DNA of 21,690 bases from an uncultured Oscillospiraceae bacterium (GCA_910584605.1 CAJUAW010000036.1:1-21690); one strand, 5' to 3'; shown: positions 7,790 through 14,708, numbered from the stretch's first letter. The notes: generated by a model not told the origin, from the sequence alone. Numbers and translations: made by a program.

Positions 7790-8111
7790 TGGGGCGTTTG
7801 CTCCTTTCTCAGGTTCATTGCTGCGGTTGGGGTATGGCTCTGTGCCAACAGAGGAAGGACGGTTTGGCGGCGTTGCTGGCGCCACTGCACTGCCGCAAAG
7901 ATGGCAGGCCCCCCACTGGCGGGTCAGGGGTTCGTTGCTCGCCTTCTTCCCGGGAAGCGGATGCTCCGACCCCGGGGGGTAGTTTGCGCAGAATTGGCGC
8001 ATCGTATTCTTGACCTGTGGACGGCAGCTCCTACTGAAACAGCCGCTGGCCCACCCGCAGAAAAATGCAGCCTTCCAGGACCGAACCGATGATGCTGGCG
8101 ATCCATCTATT
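7790..8111. other. GC-rich intergenic stretch, no confident gene
   Basis: About 320 bases between the lipoprotein start and the deformylase stop. The minus strand just after the deformylase stop encodes a hydrophobic string, ASIIGSVLEGCIFLRVGQRL, ending in TAG. It has no start or ribosome binding site and may be the C-terminal remnant of a membrane protein. The rest is GC-rich with a 12-bp perfect palindrome CTTCCCGGGAAG (7946-7957). I could not place a promoter for the lipoprotein gene. Confidence 0.4.
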
Positions 8112-8522
8112 TCAGATCAGCACCCCTTCGCAGTGGTCGATCTCGTGCTGGATGATCTGGGCCGTCCAGCCGGTGAAGGTCTTGAAGCGGGTCTGGAACT
8201 GCTCGTTCTGGTACTGTACCTTGATGGACTGCCAACGCCGGGTTTTCCGGGTTCCGGTGAGGGAGAGACACCCCTCCTCCGCCTCGTAGGGCTGGGATCT
8301 TTTGACGATCTCCGGGTTGAACATGACCATGTACTTCCCCTCGTTGTCAAAGACGATGATCCTCTTGTTGACGCCGATCATGTTGGCCGCCATGCCAACA
8401 CAGCCGTCCTTGTGGGCGGCCAGAGTGTCCAGCAGGTCTTGAGCAGCGGGGAAATCGTCCGGTGTGGCGGGCTCCGCTTTTTGCGCGAGGAAGGTCTCAT
8501 CCTTCATAATATCTCGAATCAT
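8112..8522 (-). CDS. def: Peptide deformylase
   Basis: A 136-residue cytoplasmic metalloenzyme that removes the formyl group from the N-terminal methionine of new proteins. The three family motifs are visible: motif 1 CVGMAANMIG (41-50), where the usual glutamine is an asparagine, motif 2 EEGCLS (82-87) with metal ligand Cys85, and motif 3 HEIDH (126-130) with metal ligands His126 and His130 and catalytic Glu127. The protein ends GVLI, as is usual for the short clostridial class, so it is complete. The ATG at 8522 follows GGAGG with good spacing. It is transcribed divergently from the ArsC/Spx-like gene, and the two promoters overlap. The Gln-to-Asn change in motif 1 fits a variant class more than an inactive enzyme, since the metal site is intact. 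Confidence 0.92.
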   Translation of the reverse strand: MIRDIMKDETFLAQKAEPATPDDFPAAQDLLDTLAAHKDGCVGMAANMIGVNKRIIVFDNEGKYMVMFNPEIVKRSQPYEAEEGCLSLTGTRKTRRWQSIKVQYQNEQFQTRFKTFTGWTAQIIQHEIDHCEGVLI

Positions 8523-8544
8523 AATATATACCTCCAGTACCTAC

Positions 8545-8573
8545 TTCCCATAACGGGAACTGTGTGGTATAAT
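8545..8573 (+). promoter_or_regulatory. Promoter of the ArsC/Spx-like gene
   Basis: A consensus -10 TATAAT (8568-8573) lies 17 bases downstream of TTCCCA (8545-8550), a weak -35 matching four of six positions. It leaves a leader of about 120 bases before the gene at 8703. The -10 sits inside an inverted repeat. Confidence 0.55.
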
Positions 8574-8584
8574 AAAATACCACA
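8563..8584. repeat. Operator-like inverted repeat between divergent promoters
   Basis: TGTGGTAT-AATAAA-ATACCACA is a perfect inverted repeat with 8-base arms. It covers the -10 elements of both the rightward (ArsC/Spx-like) and leftward (deformylase) promoters. That position suits a dimeric repressor controlling both genes, but no regulator gene is adjacent. Confidence 0.55.
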
Positions 8585-8602
8585 AACAAGGGAAACGTGC
8601 AA
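8574..8602 (-). promoter_or_regulatory. Promoter of the peptide deformylase gene
   Basis: On the minus strand, -35 TTGCAC (8597-8602) and -10 TATTTT (8574-8579) have a 17-base spacer. The -10 overlaps the right arm of the inverted repeat at 8563-8584. Confidence 0.5.
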
Positions 8603-8702
8603 ATGCGTCGATCATACAGCAGAAGACGGCATTACGGTCTGCAAGGCCATCTTTGACCATAAGGCCCGATACAATCAACAGCAATAGGAGCGTGATGAAA
8701 CT

Positions 8703-9059
8703 ATGACCTTTATTTGCTATCCCAAGTGCACCACCTGCCAAAGGGCGAGAACATGGCTGGACAAAAACCAGATTGCGTATACCTTCCGGGACATCAAAAC
8801 GGAGCGCCCTGACTATGATGAGCTGGCGGAGTGGTACAAGCGCAGCGGACTGCCGCTGAAGAGGTTTTTCAACACCAGCGGACTGCTGTATAAGTCCATG
8901 GAGCTGAAGGACAAGCTGCCCGGCATGAGCGAGGAGGAGATGCTGCGGCTGCTCTCTACAGACGGGATGCTGGTCAAGCGCCCGCTTTTGATTGGGGATG
9001 ATTTCGTCCTTGTGGGCTTTAAGGAGGCCGAGTGGGAGAACCGTCTGAACAGCAAATAG
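8703..9059 (+). CDS. ArsC/Spx/YffB-family thioredoxin-fold protein
   Basis: A 118-residue cytoplasmic protein of the arsenate reductase-like family. The N-terminus carries the redox pair Cys9-x-x-Cys12 in CYPKCTTCQRAR, then the typical YTFRDIKTERP strand, GLPLKRFFNTSG and the conserved KRPLLIGDDFVLVGFKEAEW end. The full family length is present. The family includes arsenate reductases, the regulator Spx and unassigned YffB-type proteins. The sequence does not decide between a reductase and a regulator, and no arsenic genes are nearby. Start: ATG 8703, with AGGAG about 12 bases upstream, a slightly long spacing. Its own promoter lies at 8545-8573, and a strong hairpin terminator follows. Confidence 0.88.
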   Translation: MTFICYPKCTTCQRARTWLDKNQIAYTFRDIKTERPDYDELAEWYKRSGLPLKRFFNTSGLLYKSMELKDKLPGMSEEEMLRLLSTDGMLVKRPLLIGDDFVLVGFKEAEWENRLNSK

Positions 9060-9120
9060 GACGCAGATGATACCGAAAAGGCGGGACCGGCTGGACTTCT
9101 GGCATCAGAACTGCACTCCA

Positions 9121-9172
9121 AAGATCCCGCCGCAGCGTGTAAATCACACCTGCGGCGGGATCTTCTTCCTCT
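9121..9172. terminator. Strong, probably bidirectional hairpin terminator
   Basis: A perfect 15-bp stem (9121-9135 with 9150-9164) has a loop that contains a further short GTGT/ACAC pairing. It sits between the convergent ArsC/Spx-like gene and the hypothetical gene at 9172-9531. Downstream on the plus strand is TTCTTCCTCT, and on the minus strand a TTTGGAG run. It can serve both genes. Confidence 0.7.
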
Positions 9173-9531
9173 CAATACAGTGACCACCAGTAATCGAACA
9201 CCTTGCGGTAGCCGTTTCCCTTTCGAGGGAGGCAGGGATAGGAACGGACCTTTTTGCTGCTCACCCGCTTCAGCCAGCACTGGCACTTGCTGTTCTTGGG
9301 GTACTTTATGTACTTGCCTGTGTGCAGGAGGGTTTTCCCCTCAAAGCCGCAGTCCACATACCCCCGGTGGGGCGCATAGCCGGTGAGCTGGACGATGGCC
9401 AGCCGGCGGTCTGACTTCTCCTGTCCCTTCCTGCGCCGGTACTGGCGGCCCGTCCGGCGCTTGCAGCATATCGCTTTCCCAGAATGCTCCAAGAGCGCTG
9501 TAAGCTGCTCGTTTAACTCAGTTTCGGTCAT
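9172..9531 (-). CDS. Hypothetical basic, cysteine-containing protein
   Basis: A 119-residue protein I do not recognise. It is strongly basic, with KRRTGRQYRRRKG around 31-43, scattered cysteine pairs (AICCKR, KCQCW) and an aromatic C-terminus KVFDYWWSLY. There is no signal peptide or membrane segment. The basic patch suggests nucleic-acid binding, but that is a guess. The ATG at 9531 has GGGAGG only 3 bases upstream, an unusually tight spacing. The frame is open further upstream to another ATG at 9612, which has no clear ribosome binding site. A 12-codon ORF (9546-9584) ends just before it. Accessory or phage-like origin is possible. Confidence 0.55.
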   Translation of the reverse strand: MTETELNEQLTALLEHSGKAICCKRRTGRQYRRRKGQEKSDRRLAIVQLTGYAPHRGYVDCGFEGKTLLHTGKYIKYPKNSKCQCWLKRVSSKKVRSYPCLPRKGNGYRKVFDYWWSLY

Positions 9532-9545
9532 ATGCCTCCCGAACC

Positions 9546-9584
9546 TTACACATTTTCTTCCATGCAGTGGAGACAGCCACTCAT
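9546..9584 (-). CDS. Possible 12-residue leader peptide
   Basis: A minus-strand ORF encoding MSGCLHCMEENV has a GAGGAG-type ribosome binding site ahead of its ATG at 9584 and stops 14 bases before the ATG of the 119-residue gene. Because that gene has an overly close ribosome binding site, translation of this small ORF could feed ribosomes into it. It may equally be chance. There is a CxxC pair but nothing else to identify it. Confidence 0.3.
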   Translation of the reverse strand: MSGCLHCMEENV

Positions 9585-9980
9585 GGTATCGCTCCTCGGA
9601 CGCAGGGGGCATGGCGGAAGTTCAAAGCCGGTTTAGGCCCTTATCCGCCGTCTCCAGGCCGGACGGCGCCTCAAAGAGCGCCGTACCCGCCCAGACTTGG
9701 CGACTTGTCATCATTATCAGCCCGCAGGCCGAGGCCATACGGACCAAATTCTGAAAGAGGGAAGCGTAAGGGCGGTTTGACGTTCTGCGTGTTGATCAGG
9801 GAGCAAAAACGTACTTACTTAGAACGCAGGGAAAAGTGTCTGTCGTTATTCAGTTCAAAATATGTTACAGATACTCTTCAATCTGCTCTTGGTAATGTGC
9901 GGCATCATCATTCATCCGCACCTGAACCGGCCGTCACAGCTTCTCCATTCCGCCACACCCCCCGCGCCCGGGGAGGATCG
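9585..9980. other. Gene-poor stretch with small ORFs and a hairpin
   Basis: About 400 bases between two minus-strand hypothetical genes. On the minus strand it holds a 30-codon ORF (9622-9714, beginning MMTSRQVWAG), a 7-bp perfect stem ACGGCGC/GCGCCGT in GC-rich DNA near 9663-9684, and a short frame near 9870-9920 (MNDDAAHYQEQIEEYL) without a convincing ribosome binding site. No promoter or known RNA could be assigned. It may be a structured leader for the 9172-9531 gene or decayed accessory DNA. Confidence 0.35.
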
Positions 9981-10619
9981 TTATCCGCCCTGGCGCTGGA
10001 TGAAATCGGACAAGATCACGTCAAAGTTGTCGTTGATCTCGAAGGGGAGGGCGTAGTCCACGGCGGTGTTGACCAGGCACTGGTCCAGCTTGGCGGACAC
10101 CTCGTCGGCTTTGCGCCCCAACTCGGTGGCCATGCCCCGGATCTTGTTCCGGTCAAAGTTGATGGTGGTCACCCGCTTGGCGTCGCAGCGGTAGCTCACC
10201 TGATTGCCCTCGCCGTTGAACCGGTAGCCGCTGCCGCCGTTGGCAACCACCACCTCGCTGTTGCGCTGGACGGCCATCCGGCGGAAGACTTCGGCCAAAC
10301 TCTGCCGGGTCCGGTTCAGGCCGGTCTCGCTGTCCATGTCCAGGGGCAGCTTCGACTTGGCGGCGCAGATGGCGGTGCTGAGCTTCTCCCGCTCCGCCAG
10401 CATAGCCATCAGAAAGGCGGCCACCTGGTTGATGTGCTCCGTGTACTCGCTGGGGGCAGAGTCCTCCACTACAACGTCCTGGGCCTCCGGCATGACCTTG
10501 CTGCGCAGATGGGTGGTGGTGACCTTCAGGGTGTTGTCCCGGTCCTGGAGGATGCAGCTGGCCTCATCCATGAGAACCTGCAGCTTGTTCTGGGCCCGGA
10601 AAGCATCTTTTAAGTTCAT
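9981..10619 (-). CDS. Hypothetical protein, 212 residues
   Basis: I do not recognise the family. The first half (about 1-115) is rich in charged and alanine residues and probably helical, possibly coiled-coil. The second half contains VVVANGGSGYRFNGEGNQ and CDAKRVTTINFDRNKIRG, suggesting a small beta-rich section, then helices to the end. There is no signal peptide or membrane segment, so it is cytoplasmic. It starts at ATG 10619 with AGGAG 9 bases upstream and has its own promoter (10655-10683). No clear terminator follows. Its setting between small hypothetical genes suggests an accessory or phage-related protein, but that is inference only. Confidence 0.65.
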   Translation of the reverse strand: MNLKDAFRAQNKLQVLMDEASCILQDRDNTLKVTTTHLRSKVMPEAQDVVVEDSAPSEYTEHINQVAAFLMAMLAEREKLSTAICAAKSKLPLDMDSETGLNRTRQSLAEVFRRMAVQRNSEVVVANGGSGYRFNGEGNQVSYRCDAKRVTTINFDRNKIRGMATELGRKADEVSAKLDQCLVNTAVDYALPFEINDNFDVILSDFIQRQGG

Positions 10620-10654
10620 GGCGTTCCACTCCTTTGCTCTGTCGTTGTGGCTCT

Positions 10655-10683
10655 ATCATACATGCTTCGGGGCGGCTTGTCAT
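10655..10683 (-). promoter_or_regulatory. Promoter of the 212-residue hypothetical gene
   Basis: On the minus strand, -35 ATGACA (10678-10683, five of six consensus) and -10 TATGAT (10655-10660) are 17 bases apart, with TG one base before the -10 (extended form). It lies about 40 bases ahead of the start codon. Confidence 0.65.
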
Positions 10684-10695
10684 TGAACCAGTGGT

Positions 10696-10746
10696 TTAAT
10701 TTTGGCGCAGGTATCCCCTGCTCTCAAACATGATGCTCTTTTTCAT
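10696..10746 (-). CDS. Possible 16-residue small ORF
   Basis: Encodes MKKSIMFESRGYLRQN with a good ribosome binding site (GGAGGGG, about 9 bases before the ATG at 10746). It lies 34 bases downstream of the corrinoid adenosyltransferase stop and upstream of the promoter for the next gene. It could be a real small protein, the N-terminus of a broken gene, or chance. Confidence 0.35.
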   Translation of the reverse strand: MKKSIMFESRGYLRQN

Positions 10747-10780
10747 AGAGAATCACCCCTCCAAGAAAGCGGAATGTACG

Positions 10781-11293
10781 TCAAAACTCCACCCCCTCTC
10801 TGGCCGGGACCCCATCCTGATAGGGATGACGGTGACACGTCATCTCAGTCGAGTAGTGGGCGGCCTCCGCCATCCAGCGGGCAGGTTCCCGGCCGGTGAG
10901 CACCACCTCCCGCCCCTGCGGCCGCTTCAGGACAGCCGCCTCCAGCAGCTCCCGATCCACCATGTTCAGCTGCCATGCAGCGCATGCCTCATCCAGCACC
11001 AGCAAATCGCAGGGAAGCTCCAGCGCCCTCCGCAGATGGTCTGTGTTCTGCCGGGCCGTATCCGCCCGCTCCTCCCGAGTCATCTGCGCGGCAAATTTGC
11101 CGCAGGTTTTTCCCGCGTAAACCAACGCGCCCAGCCTGCGCAGAGGCTCCAGCTCACCGCTGGCGCCGTCCTTTAAAAACTGGACCACAGTCACCCGCCG
11201 TCCCCGGCCCAAGGCCCGCAGAGCCAGCCCCATGGCCGCAGTGGTCTTGCCCTTCCCCTCACCCCAGTAGAGGTGGATCAGCCCCTCATCCAT
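10781..11293 (-). CDS. cobO: Corrinoid (cob(I)alamin) adenosyltransferase, CobO/BtuR family
   Basis: A 170-residue cytoplasmic enzyme that transfers the adenosyl group from ATP to reduced cobalamin or corrinoid precursors, giving coenzyme B12 forms. The P-loop GEGKGKT is at 11-17, followed by ALRALGRGRRVTVVQFLK, the acidic LLVLDE strand with a downstream asparagine, LTGREP, and the typical end HPYQDGVPAREGVEF. Length and motif order are normal for CobO/BtuR. I chose ATG 11293 because AAGGAGG lies 8 bases upstream; the frame is open back to 11458 but that stretch is not family sequence. It is divergent from a PF01497-type binding lipoprotein, which may deliver corrinoids. No cobalamin riboswitch is evident between them. 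Confidence 0.88.
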   Translation of the reverse strand: MDEGLIHLYWGEGKGKTTAAMGLALRALGRGRRVTVVQFLKDGASGELEPLRRLGALVYAGKTCGKFAAQMTREERADTARQNTDHLRRALELPCDLLVLDEACAAWQLNMVDRELLEAAVLKRPQGREVVLTGREPARWMAEAAHYSTEMTCHRHPYQDGVPAREGVEF

Positions 11294-11460
11294 AAGAAAA
11301 TCCTCCTTGCTCCTGCAAATTTTGTCTATATCCAAGCCGTTTCGGAACTGACGGCAATTCGGGTCCACCTCCGGGTCCTTCAGGGCCAACACGGCCTCAA
11401 GCTCCCCCCGGTCCGGGGACGGCCCACCAGCATCCGCCCCTTTTCTCCTACCATCCATAT

Positions 11461-11489
11461 TCCATTCCCATTAAAATCCTGCTATAATG
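11461..11489 (+). promoter_or_regulatory. Promoter of the orphan binding lipoprotein
   Basis: A perfect extended -10, TGCTATAAT (TATAAT at 11484-11489), with TTCCAT (11461-11466) 17 bases upstream as a weak -35. A ribosome binding site AGGAGG (11510-11515) follows before the ATG at 11523. Confidence 0.65.
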
Positions 11490-11522
11490 GGAGCATAGTT
11501 TCAGTATCAGGAGGAACACGCT

Positions 11523-12473
11523 ATGAATTGGAAGCGAATCCTTGTGGCGGCATGCGCCATTGGAACGCTGCTGGCGCCGGGCTGTGCCAAAGCGCCCGAA
11601 CAGCCGTCCAGCCCTTCCGATCCTGGAGTGCAGACGGTATCCTTTCTCGACGGCCTGGGCCGTTCGGTCGCGGTGGAGCGGCCGGAGCGTGTCGCCGCGC
11701 TCATCGGCAGCTTCGCAGATATCTGGTGTCTGGCCGGCGGGCAGGAGACCCTCGCGGCGGCGGCGGACGACGCCTGGACCTCCTTCGACCTGGGGTTAAG
11801 CGGGGATGTGGTCAACCTGGGAGGGGTCAAGGAGCCCAATTTGGAGCTGCTGCTGTCCGTCCAGCCGGATCTGGTGCTGGCCAGCTGCAACACGGAGGCC
11901 GACGTGGAGCTGCTGAACGCCTTCGAGCAGGCCGGCATCCCGGCCGCCTACTTCGACATCCAGTCCTTTGACGATTATCTGCAGATGCTGAAACTCTGCA
12001 CACAGCTGACCGGCTGTCCGGAGAACTATGACCTCTACGGCCTTCAGGTCCAGCAGCAGGTCGAGGCCGCCCTCGCCCGCCAGAACGGGGAGGCGCCGAG
12101 GATTCTGTGCATGCGGGCGACCGGTTCCAGCTGCAAGGTGAAGGGGAGCACAGATTTTCTGCTGGGCGAGATGCTGGCCAGCCTGGGGTGCGTCAATGTT
12201 GCCGACGGGAGCTCCCTGCTGGAGGACCTGAGTCTGGAGGCCATCATCGCCGCCGACCCGGACTACATCTTCGCAGTGCTCCAAGGAGCGGACCCCGCCA
12301 GAGCGCAGGCCACCCTGGAGAGTACCCTGTTGGAAAATCCCGCCTGGAACTCACTGCGCGCGGTGCAGGAGGGTCGGTTCTATACCCTGGACCACGCCCT
12401 CTACAACCTGAAGCCCAACGCCAGGTGGGGAGAAGCCTATGAAAAGCTGGCCCAGATCCTCTACCCGGAATGA
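11523..12473 (+). CDS. ABC-type periplasmic-binding lipoprotein (PF01497, corrinoid/iron-chelate type)
   Basis: A 316-residue substrate-binding lipoprotein. Residues 1-20 are a signal peptide ending at Cys21 (LLAPGC, with an atypical proline in the lipobox). The mature part follows the BtuF/FhuD fold: VSFLDGLGRSVAVERPERVAA opening, NLELLLSVQPDLVLA at the hinge-side strand, a long connecting helix, then ILCMRATG and ADPDYIFAV in the second lobe, ending with the NARWGEAYEKLAQILYP helix. No permease or ATPase is adjacent, so it is an orphan that must share a transporter. The divergent corrinoid adenosyltransferase suggests a corrinoid ligand, but a siderophore or metal chelate remains possible. 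It has its own promoter and terminator. Confidence 0.85.
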   Translation: MNWKRILVAACAIGTLLAPGCAKAPEQPSSPSDPGVQTVSFLDGLGRSVAVERPERVAALIGSFADIWCLAGGQETLAAAADDAWTSFDLGLSGDVVNLGGVKEPNLELLLSVQPDLVLASCNTEADVELLNAFEQAGIPAAYFDIQSFDDYLQMLKLCTQLTGCPENYDLYGLQVQQQVEAALARQNGEAPRILCMRATGSSCKVKGSTDFLLGEMLASLGCVNVADGSSLLEDLSLEAIIAADPDYIFAVLQGADPARAQATLESTLLENPAWNSLRAVQEGRFYTLDHALYNLKPNARWGEAYEKLAQILYPE

Positions 12474-12495
12474 CGGAAGGACAGTACCAAAACAG

Positions 12496-12535
12496 CTCCG
12501 GGCCTGGTTCCAAAGCGGAACCAGGTCCGGAGTTT
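12496..12535. terminator. Rho-independent terminator between convergent genes
   Basis: A 16-bp stem (12496-12511 with 12517-12532, one G-U pair) around the loop AAAGC is followed by TTT on the plus strand. The minus strand has GCTGTTTTGG beyond the same stem, so it can end both the binding-lipoprotein transcript and the FIST/MCP operon. Confidence 0.8.
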
Positions 12536-12563
12536 ACCGTTCTGTATGACAAGACGTCCCGGT

Positions 12564-13505
12564 TCAGCGTTTGTGTTCGATCTCCTGGACCAGAGGAGGG
12601 ATCTGCGAGATCATGTTGTCCATGTCCTCAAACATCGCGCTTTTGGTGGTGCCCAGCTGGCTGGCGTAGCTGATGTGCTTGACCACCTCCTGGTACTGAC
12701 TCTTGATCTGATCAAAAAACTGGCACAGCAGCTGCAGCTCCTGCTGAGACTCCCCGATCACGCCGACGATCCCGGTCTGCACGGACACAGCTCCCTCCGC
12801 CGCCTCTGTGATCTTTTCAAAGCTGCCCTCGGTCTGGTTGACGATGCCTACGCCCTGGCCCAGGGTCTGCTGGGAGGCGGAAATGCTTCCGCTGAGCTCG
12901 TTGGCCCGCAGCTCCACCTCGCTGACTCCGCTGTCCACCTCGCCGGCCAGGTCCTTGATCTCCCCGGCCAGCTGCTTGACCTGGGACGCCACCACCGCAA
13001 AGCTGCGGCCCTCTGCCCCGGCTCTGGCCGCCTCGATGGAGGCGTTGATGGCCAGAATATTGGTCTGCTCCGCAATGGATACGATCTTCCCCAGCGTCTG
13101 CTGGATTCCCCGGATCGCGTTTTCCAGCTGGGAAAAGGTCTCCGCCATAGCGTCATAGGACTGCTGCACCTGCATGGAGGTCTGGCCCAGCGCCTCCATC
13201 TGGTCCCGGGCCTCCGACACCGCCTGGCCGATCGCTCCCCGCACCTGACCGAACTGCTCTGCCGTCGCGCCGATGCCGGAGAAGGACTCGCCCAGCTCCT
13301 GAAGCTTCACCTGAAACTGGTCGCCCTCCTCCAGAACGCCAGAAAAGGACACCCCGACCTGGCTCAGCTCCCAGAGGGAGGAGACCTCCTTTTTCACAAG
13401 CTCCTTCTGATACTCCTTCAGGCTCTCTGCGACATGCAGCACCGGATACAGGCCCGTTTCCTCCTGAACCGCCGCGGCTGGCTGATGTTTGCGTTTCAAC
13501 AGCAT
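12564..13505 (-). CDS. Soluble methyl-accepting chemotaxis-type signalling protein
   Basis: A 313-residue coiled-coil protein with no membrane segment or periplasmic sensor. The highly conserved signalling tip is intact at about 143-178: SIAEQTNILAINASIEAARA followed by EGRSFAVVA-QVKQLA. This tip contacts CheA and CheW in chemotaxis arrays. The N-terminal 60 residues are variable and could bind the partner upstream. The C-terminus lacks the CheR-docking pentapeptide. It starts at ATG 13505 with AAGGAGGGG six bases upstream, overlapping the stop of the FIST gene, so the two are co-transcribed and coupled. No other chemotaxis genes are in the window. The protein probably relays a signal sensed by the FIST protein. 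Confidence 0.9.
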   Translation of the reverse strand: MLLKRKHQPAAAVQEETGLYPVLHVAESLKEYQKELVKKEVSSLWELSQVGVSFSGVLEEGDQFQVKLQELGESFSGIGATAEQFGQVRGAIGQAVSEARDQMEALGQTSMQVQQSYDAMAETFSQLENAIRGIQQTLGKIVSIAEQTNILAINASIEAARAGAEGRSFAVVASQVKQLAGEIKDLAGEVDSGVSEVELRANELSGSISASQQTLGQGVGIVNQTEGSFEKITEAAEGAVSVQTGIVGVIGESQQELQLLCQFFDQIKSQYQEVVKHISYASQLGTTKSAMFEDMDNMISQIPPLVQEIEHKR

Positions 13506-13519
13506 CAAAGTCCCCTCCT

Positions 13520-14575
13520 TTACTCAAAGACCACACAGGTCATAGACTGATTCACGAACCGGTTATTGTAATGTTCGCCGTAGCCCACAAAACCGGCGTG
13601 GTTGCCCAGGGCCGACATATCCCGCAGATAGCCCTGCATGTAGCCCTGCTCTGAGAACAGCTTGTAGCGGAACAGGCAGTTCACCGAGAAAATGGCCGAA
13701 CGACGGGGGAAGTCCCGGCAGATCTGCTGAATGGTCTCCCGCACGATGGCCTTATAGTCGCCCAGCTCCAGCAGAATCAGCACGTCGGAATCGTTCACCT
13801 GGCGGAAGCAGGCCAGGGCGTTCCCCTTGACCTCCTTGATGGAAATGATGCAGGTGTCGTCTCCGTTCAGCTTGCCAAAGGGATTTTGGAAGGTTCGGGT
13901 CAGGATTTCCTCGTCGGTCACGTGGAGGATATCCTGATAGACCTGCTTCGCGCTTTTGCCGTTCAGAGAGCCCAGAACGTAGTTGGCCCGGTCGGTGTCA
14001 GCGGCGACAAAGCGGTAGTTGCCCAGCTGATGGTAGATGTTCTCCTTATAGGTCTTCACCCGGCCGTTCTGGTTGCGCACCAGCCCGTAGGCCACCGCAT
14101 CCTGATAGATCCGGCCGTTGGCGGACACCTTGCCCTGGTCGCCGGTGCCGCCCACCAGAGAGATGCCCCGCTTGCACAGAGCGGTGTAAATGGTGGTGAG
14201 CACACAGGCGTCGTTGCCGGAGCAGAAATCGATGCACACGGTGTCCCGGTTGGTGCCGCCCACCGTCCGCATATCCTCCTCCAGGCGCTTTATGTACTTC
14301 ACCGGCATGGTGGACGCCTGCTCCAGCACATTGGCGGCGGCCGTCACTCCCTCCGAAAAGGCAATGACCCCCACTCCGTGCTCCGCCACCGAGGTCTGGT
14401 AGCTCATTCCAATGCATCCAATGCTGGGTACGCCGGGAAAACGCCGTTCCAGAGCCGCTACATGCTCCTCAAACTGATCATTGTTGGATAATAGCATGAT
14501 GAACTGGGGGGAATAGAGACCCTGGAGCGCCTCATCCAGATTCCCCCGCTGGCTCATACCATAAAACTGCTTCAT
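13520..14575 (-). CDS. FIST N/C-domain sensory protein
   Basis: A 351-residue cytoplasmic protein of the FIST family, proposed to sense small ligands such as amino acids in signal-transduction systems. The FIST_N region (about 10-190) includes IGCIGMSYQTSVAEHGVGV, the ISLVGGTGDQGK turn and AVAYGLVRNQNGRVK. The FIST_C region (about 210-340) includes PFGKLNGDDTCIISI, SVNCLFRYKLF and the closing GYGEHYNNRFVNQSMTCVVF, which matches the usual FIST end. There is no signal peptide. ATG 14575 is preceded by GGAAGGGG at 8 bases; the frame is open upstream but crosses the promoter. First gene of an operon with the chemotaxis-type protein, from a consensus promoter. Confidence 0.88.
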   Translation of the reverse strand: MKQFYGMSQRGNLDEALQGLYSPQFIMLLSNNDQFEEHVAALERRFPGVPSIGCIGMSYQTSVAEHGVGVIAFSEGVTAAANVLEQASTMPVKYIKRLEEDMRTVGGTNRDTVCIDFCSGNDACVLTTIYTALCKRGISLVGGTGDQGKVSANGRIYQDAVAYGLVRNQNGRVKTYKENIYHQLGNYRFVAADTDRANYVLGSLNGKSAKQVYQDILHVTDEEILTRTFQNPFGKLNGDDTCIISIKEVKGNALACFRQVNDSDVLILLELGDYKAIVRETIQQICRDFPRRSAIFSVNCLFRYKLFSEQGYMQGYLRDMSALGNHAGFVGYGEHYNNRFVNQSMTCVVFE

Positions 14576-14614
14576 GCTGTTGTCCCCTTCCAAAATAATT
14601 TCAAGGCTTGCATT

Positions 14615-14643
14615 ATTATATTGTAAATCCATCCATCTGTCAA
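14615..14643 (-). promoter_or_regulatory. Consensus sigma-70 promoter of the FIST/MCP operon
   Basis: On the minus strand, a perfect TTGACA (14638-14643) and a perfect TATAAT (14615-14620) are separated by exactly 17 bases, about 40 bases before the FIST start codon. This is the strongest promoter in the window. Confidence 0.9.
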
Positions 14644-14708
14644 TTATGAAAGACAAATCATTCCTTTTCTGGAAGAGATTTCCAATCAAAAATACCAGCA
14701 ATTTCACC

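Noticed and set aside
8584..8690. A small protein ahead of the ArsC/Spx-like gene (frame ending in AIFDHKARYNQQQ)
   Set aside because: The frame has no start codon with a ribosome binding site after the promoter; it is probably untranslated leader.
11294..11460. A cobalamin riboswitch upstream of the adenosyltransferase
   Set aside because: No B12-box-like conserved core was found. The stretch is open in frame with the gene but is not family sequence and has no ribosome binding site at its ATG.
12546..13550. A 334-codon plus-strand frame
   Set aside because: It is the mirror of the MCP coding sequence; the leucine-rich translation simply reflects the coiled-coil codons of the real gene.
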